A program made the position numbers and the translations under genes. 64,000 nucleotides of DNA from Caldisericia bacterium (GTDB lineage: Bacteria > Caldisericota > Caldisericia > JAAYUI01): positions 1-64,000 of the forward strand of contig JAGNLA010000002.1 of the NCBI GenBank assembly GCA_017999835.1, written 5' to 3'. The notes beneath the pieces were generated by a model. That model was not told the DNA's origin and searched no databases. It saw only the letters and a program-made list of their open reading frames with translations. Positions 25,327 to 33,256 of the stretch are shown piece after piece. Every line of letters begins with the position of its first letter. Position 1 is the first letter of the stretch.

Positions 25327-26958
25327 TTAGTCTTCAACTGACGCTGTTTTTCGTGCCGCCAGCTCGAGCATGTCTCGTTTTGTGACAATGCCTATAAGCT
25401 TGCCTGACGCAGATACGATAGGCAGTCTGCCAATCTCATTCTCACGCATGAGTTCCCACCCTTGCGAAAGCGTGGTTTGAGGAGTTGCTGTCACCACATC
25501 AGTCTGGCAAAACAGTGATACAGGCTTGTCCAGGTCACTGCTCTTGACGTGCTTGCGAAGATCGGCAAGGGTGATGATGCCAAAGACTTTATCGCCATCA
25601 ATAACGACCAGTCCTGAAATGTTGTTGTTTCTAAGGGTATCTATGGCAAATGCCACAGTAGAATCCATCTGCACGGTTATGACTGGCGAGGTCATGACCT
25701 CAGCAAGTGCCGTGTCAGCAGAATCCTGGAATTGTGTTTTCTGAAGTATGACGCCTTTTTTGTGAACCTTCTGATGGTAATGGGAACGCGGCATCAGCTG
25801 GAGTGTTATCAGGGAGGAAACCACCACACCGATGGAAACTGGGACAAGAGCCGATGTGGTTCCAATGATTTCAACTGACAGAAGGATAGCTGTCAGAGGG
25901 GTATGCATTATAGAACCAAGCATCGCACACACTCCGACCATGACAGCAGAACCTGGAGCTACTCCAAGCACAGACGTGACAACTGAAGAAATCGAAGCTC
26001 CAATAAACATTGCCGGAGCAAAATCTCCACCCGACACGCGCAAACCAAGTACTGCCGAAGTGCTAAACAGCTTTGCCAGCAAAAGCGCAAGAGCAATCTG
26101 CCATGTGACAGGGCTGGATATCATTCGTTCGATAACCTTGTAGCCAGGCCCGGCAATTTCGGGATAAAACAATAAAACTATTCCGGCAATCAAGCCACCA
26201 GCCATCGGTCCCCACAGTTTGATGTAGGGCAGGCGGTGAGTTCGTTTCTCAATGAATTCTATGAGCTTGAGCCACAGGAAAACGACAAACGGGCAGATAA
26301 CACCGATTATTACGGCAACAACAAGGTCAACCCATGTTATGCCAGAAACAGCAACGTGCGAAAACGGGGAGCCTAGCCCAAGGAGCTTTGCAAAGAGAAA
26401 TCCTGAGCCGGAGGCTGCGCTTACAAGAATAAAACCATAAGTTGTAAACTCAAAAAGTATTATCTCGATTACGAAAGCAACTGCAGAAAGCGGTGAACCG
26501 AACGCGGCCGAAAATCCTGCTGCTGCGCCACAGGCAATGAGCATTCTTGTCCTTCGCCTTGGAATCTTGAAAAAATGAGACGTAAATGCAGCTGACTGAG
26601 ATCCGAGCATGACTGTCGACATCTGCGAGCCAACCGGGTTGTTAGAAGCAATCGAAACGGCAGCAAAGAAAGGTTTTATAATGTTTTTCGGGTTTGAAAG
26701 TATCCGTCGCTTTACGTTTGCTCCAGCGATGACATCTACAAGGTCACCTGAGGATTCGACCCCTGTGATCATCGATATCACACCAATGATCAAACCGCCC
26801 AGGGCAGGCAAAAAGGCAATGTATATTCCCGAGAATGTTGGCATCAAAACTTCGCCAAGCTTGATGGTCTGCTGGAAAACCCAGACAGCTCCAGCTGCAA
26901 AGGCACCAAAAATCAACGCAAGGAAAACATCCAGCCAGTATGCTACTCTTTGATTCAT
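25327..26958 (-). CDS. Divergent ClC-family chloride channel/transporter with CBS pair
   Basis: 543 residues: a ClC membrane domain (about 1-410) with many hydrophobic helices and a cytoplasmic pair of CBS domains (about 425-535; MTSPVITVQMDST, NISGLVVIDGDKVFGIITLAD, GRLPIVSASGKLIGIVTKRDM). The third anion-binding loop is present as GDFAP (311-315). The first two are not: the GSGIP region is unrecognisable and the GREGP loop reads GSQMS (110-114), putting Gln112 where the gating/proton Glu normally sits. In studied ClC exchangers this Glu-to-Gln change uncouples protons, so an anion channel or uniporter is predicted. ATG 26958 has no ribosome site but a -10 box 7 nt upstream. Confidence 0.85.
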   Translation of the reverse strand: MNQRVAYWLDVFLALIFGAFAAGAVWVFQQTIKLGEVLMPTFSGIYIAFLPALGGLIIGVISMITGVESSGDLVDVIAGANVKRRILSNPKNIIKPFFAAVSIASNNPVGSQMSTVMLGSQSAAFTSHFFKIPRRRTRMLIACGAAAGFSAAFGSPLSAVAFVIEIILFEFTTYGFILVSAASGSGFLFAKLLGLGSPFSHVAVSGITWVDLVVAVIIGVICPFVVFLWLKLIEFIEKRTHRLPYIKLWGPMAGGLIAGIVLLFYPEIAGPGYKVIERMISSPVTWQIALALLLAKLFSTSAVLGLRVSGGDFAPAMFIGASISSVVTSVLGVAPGSAVMVGVCAMLGSIMHTPLTAILLSVEIIGTTSALVPVSIGVVVSSLITLQLMPRSHYHQKVHKKGVILQKTQFQDSADTALAEVMTSPVITVQMDSTVAFAIDTLRNNNISGLVVIDGDKVFGIITLADLRKHVKSSDLDKPVSLFCQTDVVTATPQTTLSQGWELMRENEIGRLPIVSASGKLIGIVTKRDMLELAARKTASVED

Positions 26959-26965
26959 GTCCCAT

Positions 26966-26993
26966 ATAATAGAAACAGTGCCAAAACTTTAAA
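26966..26993 (-). promoter_or_regulatory. Promoter of the ClC gene, predicted leaderless
   Basis: Minus strand TTTAAA (26993-26988), a 16-nt spacer, TATTAT (26971-26966), then 7 nt to ATG 26958. Confidence 0.45.
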
Positions 26994-27043
26994 GGAATTT
27001 TTGAAAAAACCTTCAATTTTTTTAGGCAAGCATTATATCGTCA

Positions 27044-28270
27044 TTATGCCTTCGCAGGCTGCGCCACTGACACATCCTTGCCAAAAATAATAAAATAAAC
27101 AGTGCCGATTATTCCTATTGCAAATGCCGTAATGAGGTTGACCTGTGGGCTGATCATCCAGAGCAGTCCACCGCCAAAAGCTGCGACGGAAACTATTGTA
27201 TCCCTGAGAAGATAGTACAGGCCAAACATGGCTGCCTTTTTGTCTTCTGGAGCCAGATCCATGATCATGGCTTTTCTGGATGGTTCGCCAAACTCCTTGA
27301 GTCCTCGTAGAATGAAAGCAAACACCAACAGAACAAAATTCTTTGAGAACAGCAGAACCAGCGGGAATAGCGTGAAGAAAACGAAGGTGACTATCACAAA
27401 AGGCTTCTTGCCAAGCTTGTCTGCAAAGTAGGCAACAGGGATGTAGACCACCATGGCTGTTACCATCTCGATTGTTTTTAGCGCGCCAAACTGTAAGACA
27501 TTGACAAAACCAGGTGTTGTCTCTGAGCCAAGCACCCAGATGACAACAAATGCATCTGGAATCTGCTGGCAGAACCTTATCAAAATGTCAGAGACAAGGA
27601 GATTGCGAAGCTGAGGCGACATCTCCCGAAACAGAGCCTTGGCATGCTTCTTCTCTTTTACGACAACATCTTTTCGGTCGTCAACGATGAGCACCTGCTG
27701 GAGGATTGTCGCAACAACAACAAAACAAGCCGAGACAATGAAAGCAATTCTTATCCCAGCTACATCGCCATAGTAAAAGATGAAGAACGCGCCCACAACC
27801 GGTCCAAGAGCCATCGGTATGCGCCTTGTCAGCGAATGGATGGAAACACCCATGGTTCGCTTGTTTTTTGGCAGAACTTTTGAAACAAGCTCCATGGTTG
27901 CCGGCAGCGAAATGGCTGACCACGAGATAAACATGGCAGCAGCAAGTATTACAACTATCCAGTTTGGAAATGCAATGACAAGCAAAAACCCGAACATGGT
28001 TATCAGGTTGAAAACCAGCAGTGACTTTTTGGCGCCGTAACGGTCGGCAACCACTCCGCCAAAGTACGAGTAGATTGCACCCAGGAAGTTGTCCATGGCG
28101 CTGAGGAACCCAACTGAGATGAAACCAGCGCCAAGAGCAAGCAGGTACTTTGGCAGGTACTGCTCTGCCATGTGCTCACCCATGCCAACGAGGATGACCA
28201 TTGACAGGATGCCTGCGATGCTACGGTTCAGACCAAGAAATTGGGCAGCCTTTTTCAGATGTTTCTTCAC
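27044..28270 (-). CDS. Major facilitator superfamily transporter
   Basis: 408 residues with about 12 hydrophobic segments. The MFS loop 2-3 signature appears as GVVADRYGAKKSLL, with a second-half counterpart AYFADKLGKKPFVIV. The start is taken as GTG 28270, 5 nt after GAGGTG; GTG 28276 would overlap that site. Members of this type resemble drug or sugar exporters annotated as YfmO/MdtG-like, but the substrate cannot be told. It sits upstream of the ClC gene, which has a promoter of its own. Confidence 0.88.
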   Translation of the reverse strand: MKKHLKKAAQFLGLNRSIAGILSMVILVGMGEHMAEQYLPKYLLALGAGFISVGFLSAMDNFLGAIYSYFGGVVADRYGAKKSLLVFNLITMFGFLLVIAFPNWIVVILAAAMFISWSAISLPATMELVSKVLPKNKRTMGVSIHSLTRRIPMALGPVVGAFFIFYYGDVAGIRIAFIVSACFVVVATILQQVLIVDDRKDVVVKEKKHAKALFREMSPQLRNLLVSDILIRFCQQIPDAFVVIWVLGSETTPGFVNVLQFGALKTIEMVTAMVVYIPVAYFADKLGKKPFVIVTFVFFTLFPLVLLFSKNFVLLVFAFILRGLKEFGEPSRKAMIMDLAPEDKKAAMFGLYYLLRDTIVSVAAFGGGLLWMISPQVNLITAFAIGIIGTVYFIIFGKDVSVAQPAKA

Positions 28271-28345
28271 ATTCACACCTCACAGACGGAATATGAACGA
28301 TAGTCTTTTATAGATTAAATTTCAATACAGGCTGTGTCGATGTCA

Positions 28346-28378
28346 AATAAAAAATGACCGGGTGGAACCGGTCATTTT
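28346..28378 (-). terminator. Rho-independent terminator after the 237-aa secreted protein gene
   Basis: AAAATGACCGG (28351-28361) pairs with CCGGTCATTTT (28368-28378), 6-nt loop; the minus-strand transcript ends in TTTTTTATTT. Confidence 0.8.
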
Positions 28379-28406
28379 GAAGGAACATCAATTAATGTTG
28401 GCTTTT

Positions 28407-29120
28407 TTAATCCCTGAAATACATCGTCCAGTCGACCGGTGTTGTGTTGTTGCAGCCATCAGTGACGTTGAGCCTGTAGACGTGTGACTTTTCGGTTCTG
28501 TCGGTTGGTGTGTAGGTAGTCAGCTCGATTGTTTTGCTCTTTCCGGCGCCAAGGGTGAAGTGGCTGTCAGAGATCTTGAGGCATGTGGATTCTACTCCAA
28601 GTCTGAACTCGATGTCGCCTGTGGAATTTGTATTCTTGATGGTCATTTTGAAAACATTGACTGTGTTTCTCTTGACTGTCTGTCCGTTTGGATACTTTGA
28701 CCATTCATAACTCCACTTGCAGCTTTCGCGGTAGATGATGTAGAACTTCAAAACCTTGCTGTCGCCCTTGCTGGACTTGATGGTGACTGAAAAATACGCT
28801 TTGACCGCGCCGTTGCTCTTTGGCATGGTCACTTTGACCTTGGCCACAAAACCGCCGTTGCCCTTTACGTTCTGGGATTTGGGATAGATTTCCAAACCTG
28901 ACGAGGAGGATTCAATCTTGATGGTGATAGTCGACGAACCCTTGTTTTCGATTGACAGGTTGTAGGTTTTGGATTTACCCTCGTCAATCTTGTCACCTTC
29001 AGGATTTGTCTGCCACTTGGCGGTAAACGACTCTGCTGCGCTTGCCCTCTGTCCCTGGAATCCAAGGAGACCGAGGAGCATAACCAGACTAACAAAGACT
29101 AACAGTGATCTTTTTTTCAT
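28407..29120 (-). CDS. Secreted protein of two Ig-like repeats, related to the 1375-aa surface protein
   Basis: 237 residues with signal peptide (about 1-29, ending ASAA) behind AAGGAGG. The mature part is two about 100-residue beta repeats. The first starts FTAKWQTNPEGDKIDEGKS, the second CKWSYEWSKYPNGQTVKRNT; each has a NKGSSTITIKI or NTNSTGDIEF strand and a late turn (GNGGFVAKVKV, GAGKSKTIELTT). The Cys-x-aromatic...Trp opening and the layout match the repeats at the C-terminus of the protein at 14614-18741. It has its own terminator, so it is monocistronic. Likely a small surface or matrix protein; function unknown. Confidence 0.75.
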   Translation of the reverse strand: MKKRSLLVFVSLVMLLGLLGFQGQRASAAESFTAKWQTNPEGDKIDEGKSKTYNLSIENKGSSTITIKIESSSSGLEIYPKSQNVKGNGGFVAKVKVTMPKSNGAVKAYFSVTIKSSKGDSKVLKFYIIYRESCKWSYEWSKYPNGQTVKRNTVNVFKMTIKNTNSTGDIEFRLGVESTCLKISDSHFTLGAGKSKTIELTTYTPTDRTEKSHVYRLNVTDGCNNTTPVDWTMYFRD

Positions 29121-29234
29121 TTTTGTGCCTCCTTAAGTTATTTGATAACCAATACGGAAGCTTACGAAAAAAAGTTATATTCGTTTGTTACCAGAATTAT
29201 TTAGCAGAATCAGATATAGATTTCTAATTATCTA

Positions 29235-29480
29235 TTACTTCAATATTTCTTGGTTATCCAGAATATGTTCCAGGTTTTCATCCTTGCGTTTGCTGATTTT
29301 TACAGCTCTGGCAGCCTGTTTGGTTTTACCCTTCTCGACCATTCTGGCAGACACTTTTCTCCCCAGCCATTTGGCCAGTGTCGACAAGACGATGAGTCCA
29401 CCAACAACAGACGCAATCACAAGAATCGACTGTAAACCCGACAAATCTCTTAAAACCACAAACATAGGCTGCATGGTCAT
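29235..29480 (-). CDS. Small single-span membrane protein
   Basis: 81 residues: a short N-terminus, one membrane segment (about 18-38, ILVIASVVGGLIVLSTLAKWL), then a Lys/Arg-rich cytoplasmic tail ending ENLEHILDNQEILK. The tail end resembles DQLDNILKNQSKIDQ in the protein at 30718-31008, so the two are probably related. The ATG overlaps the stop of the 389-residue gene (ATGA), indicating coupled translation. Unknown function. Confidence 0.65.
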   Translation of the reverse strand: MTMQPMFVVLRDLSGLQSILVIASVVGGLIVLSTLAKWLGRKVSARMVEKGKTKQAARAVKISKRKDENLEHILDNQEILK

Positions 29481-30646
29481 GGAATAAACTCAACATTGCG
29501 CTTTGGCAGCGATTCAAAATCTGATACTTCTATAGCTTCTTCCATCGTGTAAACCTTAAATGTGTCGTGTTTAAAATTTACACTGACGTCGAGTATCTTG
29601 CCCCGAATGTCTGATATCTTTGTTATCTCAAGATTGTCCGATTCTGAAAAAACGATCAGCTCGTTTGTGTCTTCATCTACAAAGAAAGCGCGAAACGGTG
29701 TTTCGTGCCTTTCAACCCAATCAAACAGAAGCGGTTTCAACTTCTTTTGTGTGACACGCTTCAGCTTCAGCTCATCATCTGGCCAACCATCCATGAAGAA
29801 CAAACCTTTCTCTGTAATTGCAAAGTTGTAGCCAACAATATCTTTTGCATCTTCAACTTCAACCGATTCTCCATTGTACAAAAAATAAACGCTTTCCCCC
29901 GTGTAGAATGACTGATCATCAGGCGCTTGTGGTGAGGATCTGCACTTTTGCGCGAAAGCCTTGTCAAAATCTACTTTTACTGGTAAATCCTTAATAATCT
30001 TTACCTCTGACCTGTCAAGGCTCCACTGGGAGAAACCTGACCTGCTTGCCATAAAAAAGGTTTTTTCTACCGATATGCACCTGTCAGGCAAACATTCAGT
30101 TTCAAAATCGAACGTTCCGAGTTCATCACCATCGGTTGAAAGAACGTCAAAACTGGTTTTATCAGGACGCATAAGCATTATTTTTTCGGGTATCTGCCAC
30201 TGGTCACAAAAAACATGAGCAATTTTTGAGCATACCGTCGGAACCATACACGTAAACTCAAGTTTCCACTTGTTTCCATTTATCAGTCTTACGCTTACAA
30301 CGAGAAATGTGTTGAGTTGGCGCCCAATACTTTTGCAGATAAGAAAAAGAAACCCGACAAAAAGAGGATCGTCATTTTCTGTTTCTGTTTTTAAAAACTG
30401 GAGTCTGTCAACCACTCTTCCAGGTAATGGTAGTAAATCTTCTTCAAAGCAATCAACGCGTTCGGTCAGTATCTTGAGTTTGTCTTTTTCTATTGCCACG
30501 TAAGAGAAACCAAAGCCTTCGATTGGAAGGTCCAACAATATTTTTCTTGCGCCAAAACCTTTATAGTGAGTTATGTTTTCGTCTTTGTTTTCAAGAATGT
30601 TGCAAGAATCCATTTCCGGATTGGAGTCTTTGTTATCTTTTCCCAA
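29477..30646 (-). CDS. Unrecognised 389-residue protein, beta-rich
   Basis: I do not recognise this family. It starts with TTG 30646, 8 nt after GAGGG; ATG 30613 is the alternative. No signal peptide is seen; one moderately hydrophobic stretch lies at about 92-112 (DDPLFVGFLFLICKSIG). The rest is many short strands with repeated acidic turns (STDGDELGTFDFE, SESDNLEITKISDI), suggesting a propeller-like or beta-sandwich protein. It is flanked by two small membrane proteins with which it likely forms one operon (30718-31008 upstream, 29235-29480 overlapping downstream). Confidence 0.6.
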   Translation of the reverse strand: MGKDNKDSNPEMDSCNILENKDENITHYKGFGARKILLDLPIEGFGFSYVAIEKDKLKILTERVDCFEEDLLPLPGRVVDRLQFLKTETENDDPLFVGFLFLICKSIGRQLNTFLVVSVRLINGNKWKLEFTCMVPTVCSKIAHVFCDQWQIPEKIMLMRPDKTSFDVLSTDGDELGTFDFETECLPDRCISVEKTFFMASRSGFSQWSLDRSEVKIIKDLPVKVDFDKAFAQKCRSSPQAPDDQSFYTGESVYFLYNGESVEVEDAKDIVGYNFAITEKGLFFMDGWPDDELKLKRVTQKKLKPLLFDWVERHETPFRAFFVDEDTNELIVFSESDNLEITKISDIRGKILDVSVNFKHDTFKVYTMEEAIEVSDFESLPKRNVEFIP

Positions 30647-30717
30647 AATCAGCCCTCACTTTGGACATTGTCTTCGACAAACAGTCCTGCATCCAGTTCT
30701 TTACAGTTAACCAAGCA

Positions 30718-31008
30718 TCACTTCTTGTTATTGTCGTCCTCCCAGATGGAGTCGTCATTGGTGTTTTTCATCTGATCAATCTTTGACTGGTTTTTCAATA
30801 TGTTGTCCAGTTGGTCATTGTTTACCTTTGCTACTGGCTCAATTGGTCTTGTGTCTGTGGTTTTTGAGTCAATCTTTTTTTTGGTGGCATCTTTTTTGTT
30901 TGCCCGAATTATTGAACCGACAACCAATGCCAGAATGCCAATGATGATTTTTACCAGTAAGCTTGATTCGTCCGACGACGATCGAAGCAAAATGAAGAAT
31001 ATGTTCAT
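30718..31008 (-). CDS. Small single-span membrane protein with C-terminal DSIW motif
   Basis: 96 residues: a membrane segment at about 18-36 (LVKIIIGILALVVGSII), a basic stretch (RANKKDATKKK), a linker and the C-terminal DQLDNILKNQ ... DDSIWEDD. The end matches DESIWADEGK in the protein at 31059-31457 and its ILKNQ stretch matches the 29235-29480 protein. ATG 31008 follows an extended -10 box by 6 nt and has no ribosome site. Unknown function; the shared tail suggests a common cytoplasmic partner. Confidence 0.65.
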   Translation of the reverse strand: MNIFFILLRSSSDESSLLVKIIIGILALVVGSIIRANKKDATKKKIDSKTTDTRPIEPVAKVNNDQLDNILKNQSKIDQMKNTNDDSIWEDDNNKK

Positions 31009-31014
31009 GAGTCG

Positions 31015-31023
31015 ATTATAGCA
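31015..31023 (-). promoter_or_regulatory. Extended -10 promoter, predicted leaderless
   Basis: Minus strand TGCTATAAT (31023-31015), a perfect TATAAT with the TGn extension, 6 nt before ATG 31008. No good -35 box. Confidence 0.5.
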
Positions 31024-31058
31024 GACATTGGCTAAATTTCATAACTGCACCTAAAAAA

Positions 31059-31457
31059 TCACTTGCCTTCGTCTGCCCATATTGACTCATCGGTCTTCCC
31101 ACTGTCAGCGATTTTGGGTATTGCCGTGCTGCCGTCACCAACATACCTTGAGTCTTCTCTTTTTCTCCTGGCCGCAATAAGGCTGGACATGAATTTTTCA
31201 TCGGAGACGTAGTTGCCAGGATTTGCTTTGTTCCTGCCTGCTGATGATTTTTTCCTTTTTATGACAACAAGCACATAAACCACAATCCCGACAACAATTG
31301 CTAGAATAACCATAGAACGGTATGGTTCCGCAATCAGATCAATGAAATCATACCAATGCTCCTCATAAAATAACATGATGGCTTCTCTCCATGAATTTGA
31401 TTCTATGTCTGGAGTTCGTCTGGTCAATAAGTCAAACATCATGGAATCTTCAAACAT
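31059..31457 (-). CDS. Small membrane protein with C-terminal DSIW-like motif
   Basis: 132 residues: an about 45-residue N-terminal part, one membrane segment (about 49-66, MVILAIVVGIVVYVLVVI), a basic patch (KRKKSSAGRNK) and a soluble tail ending TDESIWADEGK. The layout and tail match the 30718-31008 protein. ATG 31457 has no ribosome site; GATAAC ends 8 nt upstream. It is divergent from the transglutaminase-like gene at 31609. Confidence 0.6.
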   Translation of the reverse strand: MFEDSMMFDLLTRRTPDIESNSWREAIMLFYEEHWYDFIDLIAEPYRSMVILAIVVGIVVYVLVVIKRKKSSAGRNKANPGNYVSDEKFMSSLIAARRKREDSRYVGDGSTAIPKIADSGKTDESIWADEGK

Positions 31458-31572
31458 TTTTTGCAGTTATCATTCTTTTATTTATGGAATTATTAAAAGC
31501 TATTATACATTATTAAACTACCTGGTTTTCAAATTTCTCAACACTTTGCTGGTTGGAATAATAACAACAATC

Positions 31573-31601
31573 TTTACAAATTTGACATCAAAAGCTAAAC
31601 T
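31573..31601 (+). promoter_or_regulatory. Promoter of the transglutaminase-like gene, predicted leaderless
   Basis: TTTACA (31573-31578), a 17-nt spacer, TAAACT (31596-31601), then 7 nt to ATG 31609. This fixes the start at 31609 although the frame stays open further upstream. Confidence 0.5.
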
Positions 31602-31608
31602 TGGTGGC

Positions 31609-32364
31609 ATGTCAGTGCAAAATCAGTCCAGATTACCGTGGGAAACAGTTGTTGGTATGGGTTCATACCTTGTTGGAGACCGTTACTGCAATCTTGACTC
31701 CAGAGCCATAAAAACCTCCACTGAAGTCATTTGCGGTGGATGCGAAAATATATCTTCTGCACTTTTCGCGATATATAACTTCGTCAAGGAAAACATTTCA
31801 TTTGGCATTCAGCCAGATCCAAACTCAACCGCAAGCAACATTCTCGGCTTGGGGTATGGCGATGCAGTTGGCAAAACACTGCTTTTTTCGGCAATGACCC
31901 GCACAGCCAAAATCCCGACAAGATTCCATGGTTATATGGCCATTTCGTCTTTTCTTCATGGATTGGAGCCAATTTCACTGAATAACAAACTCCCAAAAAA
32001 AATCCTCGTGATAGTGCCAGAGGTTTTCATGGGTGACAAATGGATGCTGCTTGGAGGAATAACCCTCGACACTCTTTATGTCGAGAGACTTGAATCAATC
32101 ATGCAGACACTCCACTACAAGAGTTATGGTTACGGTCTTGCCTCAGACGAGGATTACCCAACATTTAGGAAAATTCAGAAACAATGGGATGGTTTTTCCA
32201 ACACCAGTTGCCAATCAAAAGCTTTTGTAGACGATCTTGGCATTCACACAAGCGCCTCCACTCTCATTGACACTTATTGCCTTAAAGGTACCTCGGGGTT
32301 TATTTGGTCGAAATTTGCCGCACCCGCCATGACAAAAACTGTTGCAAGAATAAGAGGCAGGTGA
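31609..32364 (+). CDS. Transglutaminase-like fold protein lacking the catalytic Cys
   Basis: 251 residues, no signal peptide. The core reads IYNFVKENISFGIQPD, then GYGDAVGKTLLFSAMTRTAK and IPTRFHGYMA, the arrangement of bacterial transglutaminase-like proteins (GxGxCxxKAxLLxALxRxxGIPAR). The nucleophile Cys is replaced by Ala, and the His/Asp stretch is reduced to FMGDKWMLLGG with no His, so peptide-bond chemistry is unlikely. It may serve as a binding scaffold. The SRPBCC gene follows within 10 bp and is probably co-transcribed. Confidence 0.65.
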   Translation: MSVQNQSRLPWETVVGMGSYLVGDRYCNLDSRAIKTSTEVICGGCENISSALFAIYNFVKENISFGIQPDPNSTASNILGLGYGDAVGKTLLFSAMTRTAKIPTRFHGYMAISSFLHGLEPISLNNKLPKKILVIVPEVFMGDKWMLLGGITLDTLYVERLESIMQTLHYKSYGYGLASDEDYPTFRKIQKQWDGFSNTSCQSKAFVDDLGIHTSASTLIDTYCLKGTSGFIWSKFAAPAMTKTVARIRGR

Positions 32365-32371
32365 GTCAATG

Positions 32372-33256
32372 ATGGGTTTCGTGCGACCTATTGGGGGTAG
32401 AAGCATTTCCGTATCCGGTGGATCGGGCATGCTGCCCTGGGAAACCTGGAAGTTGATAACCGACGAAGCCAGGCTTTCAAAACTTTGGGGTGACCACATT
32501 AAAATGCCTAAAGGCAAAGGTGACACAGGGCTACTTGTTGATGTTGCCAGAGATTTCCAGGTAACTTGGCCTGTCGAGGCGGAAGAAGTGGTTGAAGGTT
32601 CGCTTGTGAAACTCAACATCATCGGCAACCCGTGGCATCACAGGCCAGACCTTGTCGACTCCAGACTCACCCTGGAAATCGGCGACAGATTAACCATGAA
32701 AATGGATGGTTTTGACCTGACACATCTTGGAGACTCCTCATTCCTGTTTGCCAGTTCCTGGGCTCTTTCCAGACTGACTTCAATTATCTGCGCACTGGGT
32801 GGAAAACAGGATGATATAAGCGGATCGCGTTCGATCTGGGCAAAAAACACATTCAAACTTCAGCCAGATCAGATCAGATCAAAGATACTGGATCCCGAAC
32901 AGGCCATTGCCTGGCTTGGCGATGAGGTTGACATCGATCCAAGACTGGGCGGCAGATTCAATCTCAAATGGGGCAGAACCTGGGGGCTAATCGGCCTTGA
33001 AGGCAACATTGTCAAATTTGAGCCAGATGAGATCTCTATCAAATTGTCTGAAAACAACTTTAATGCCGGTGGAGACGTTTTTTTCAATTTCAATATGAGT
33101 CAAAACGGCGACGACACCACACTTATGCTTCAAATGACAGGGTTTGACATCGAACCATGGGCAAACATTCCACTTATGGTTATGTCAGAAATGATTCAGC
33201 TACAGCTTGCTTCTCTGGCTTTGGAGATTACCGATCAGTTTCTTGAGCCGGCGTAA
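32372..33256 (+). CDS. Tandem SRPBCC (START/AHSA1-like) domain protein
   Basis: 294 residues from ATG 32372, 6 nt after AGGTGAG (ATG 32369 is too close). Two helix-grip units can be traced: residues about 15-150 (LPWETWKLITDEARLSKLWG, DSSFLFASSWALSRLTSI) and about 165-290 (AIAWLGDEVDIDPRLGGRFNL, GNIVKFEPDEISI, a closing helix with MIQLQLASLALEI). The second resembles AHSA1-type domains, with the typical GG-x-F strand. SRPBCC domains bind hydrophobic ligands; none can be named. The gene ends convergently, overlapping the lipoprotein gene at 33235 by 22 bp. Confidence 0.65.
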   Translation: MGFVRPIGGRSISVSGGSGMLPWETWKLITDEARLSKLWGDHIKMPKGKGDTGLLVDVARDFQVTWPVEAEEVVEGSLVKLNIIGNPWHHRPDLVDSRLTLEIGDRLTMKMDGFDLTHLGDSSFLFASSWALSRLTSIICALGGKQDDISGSRSIWAKNTFKLQPDQIRSKILDPEQAIAWLGDEVDIDPRLGGRFNLKWGRTWGLIGLEGNIVKFEPDEISIKLSENNFNAGGDVFFNFNMSQNGDDTTLMLQMTGFDIEPWANIPLMVMSEMIQLQLASLALEITDQFLEPA

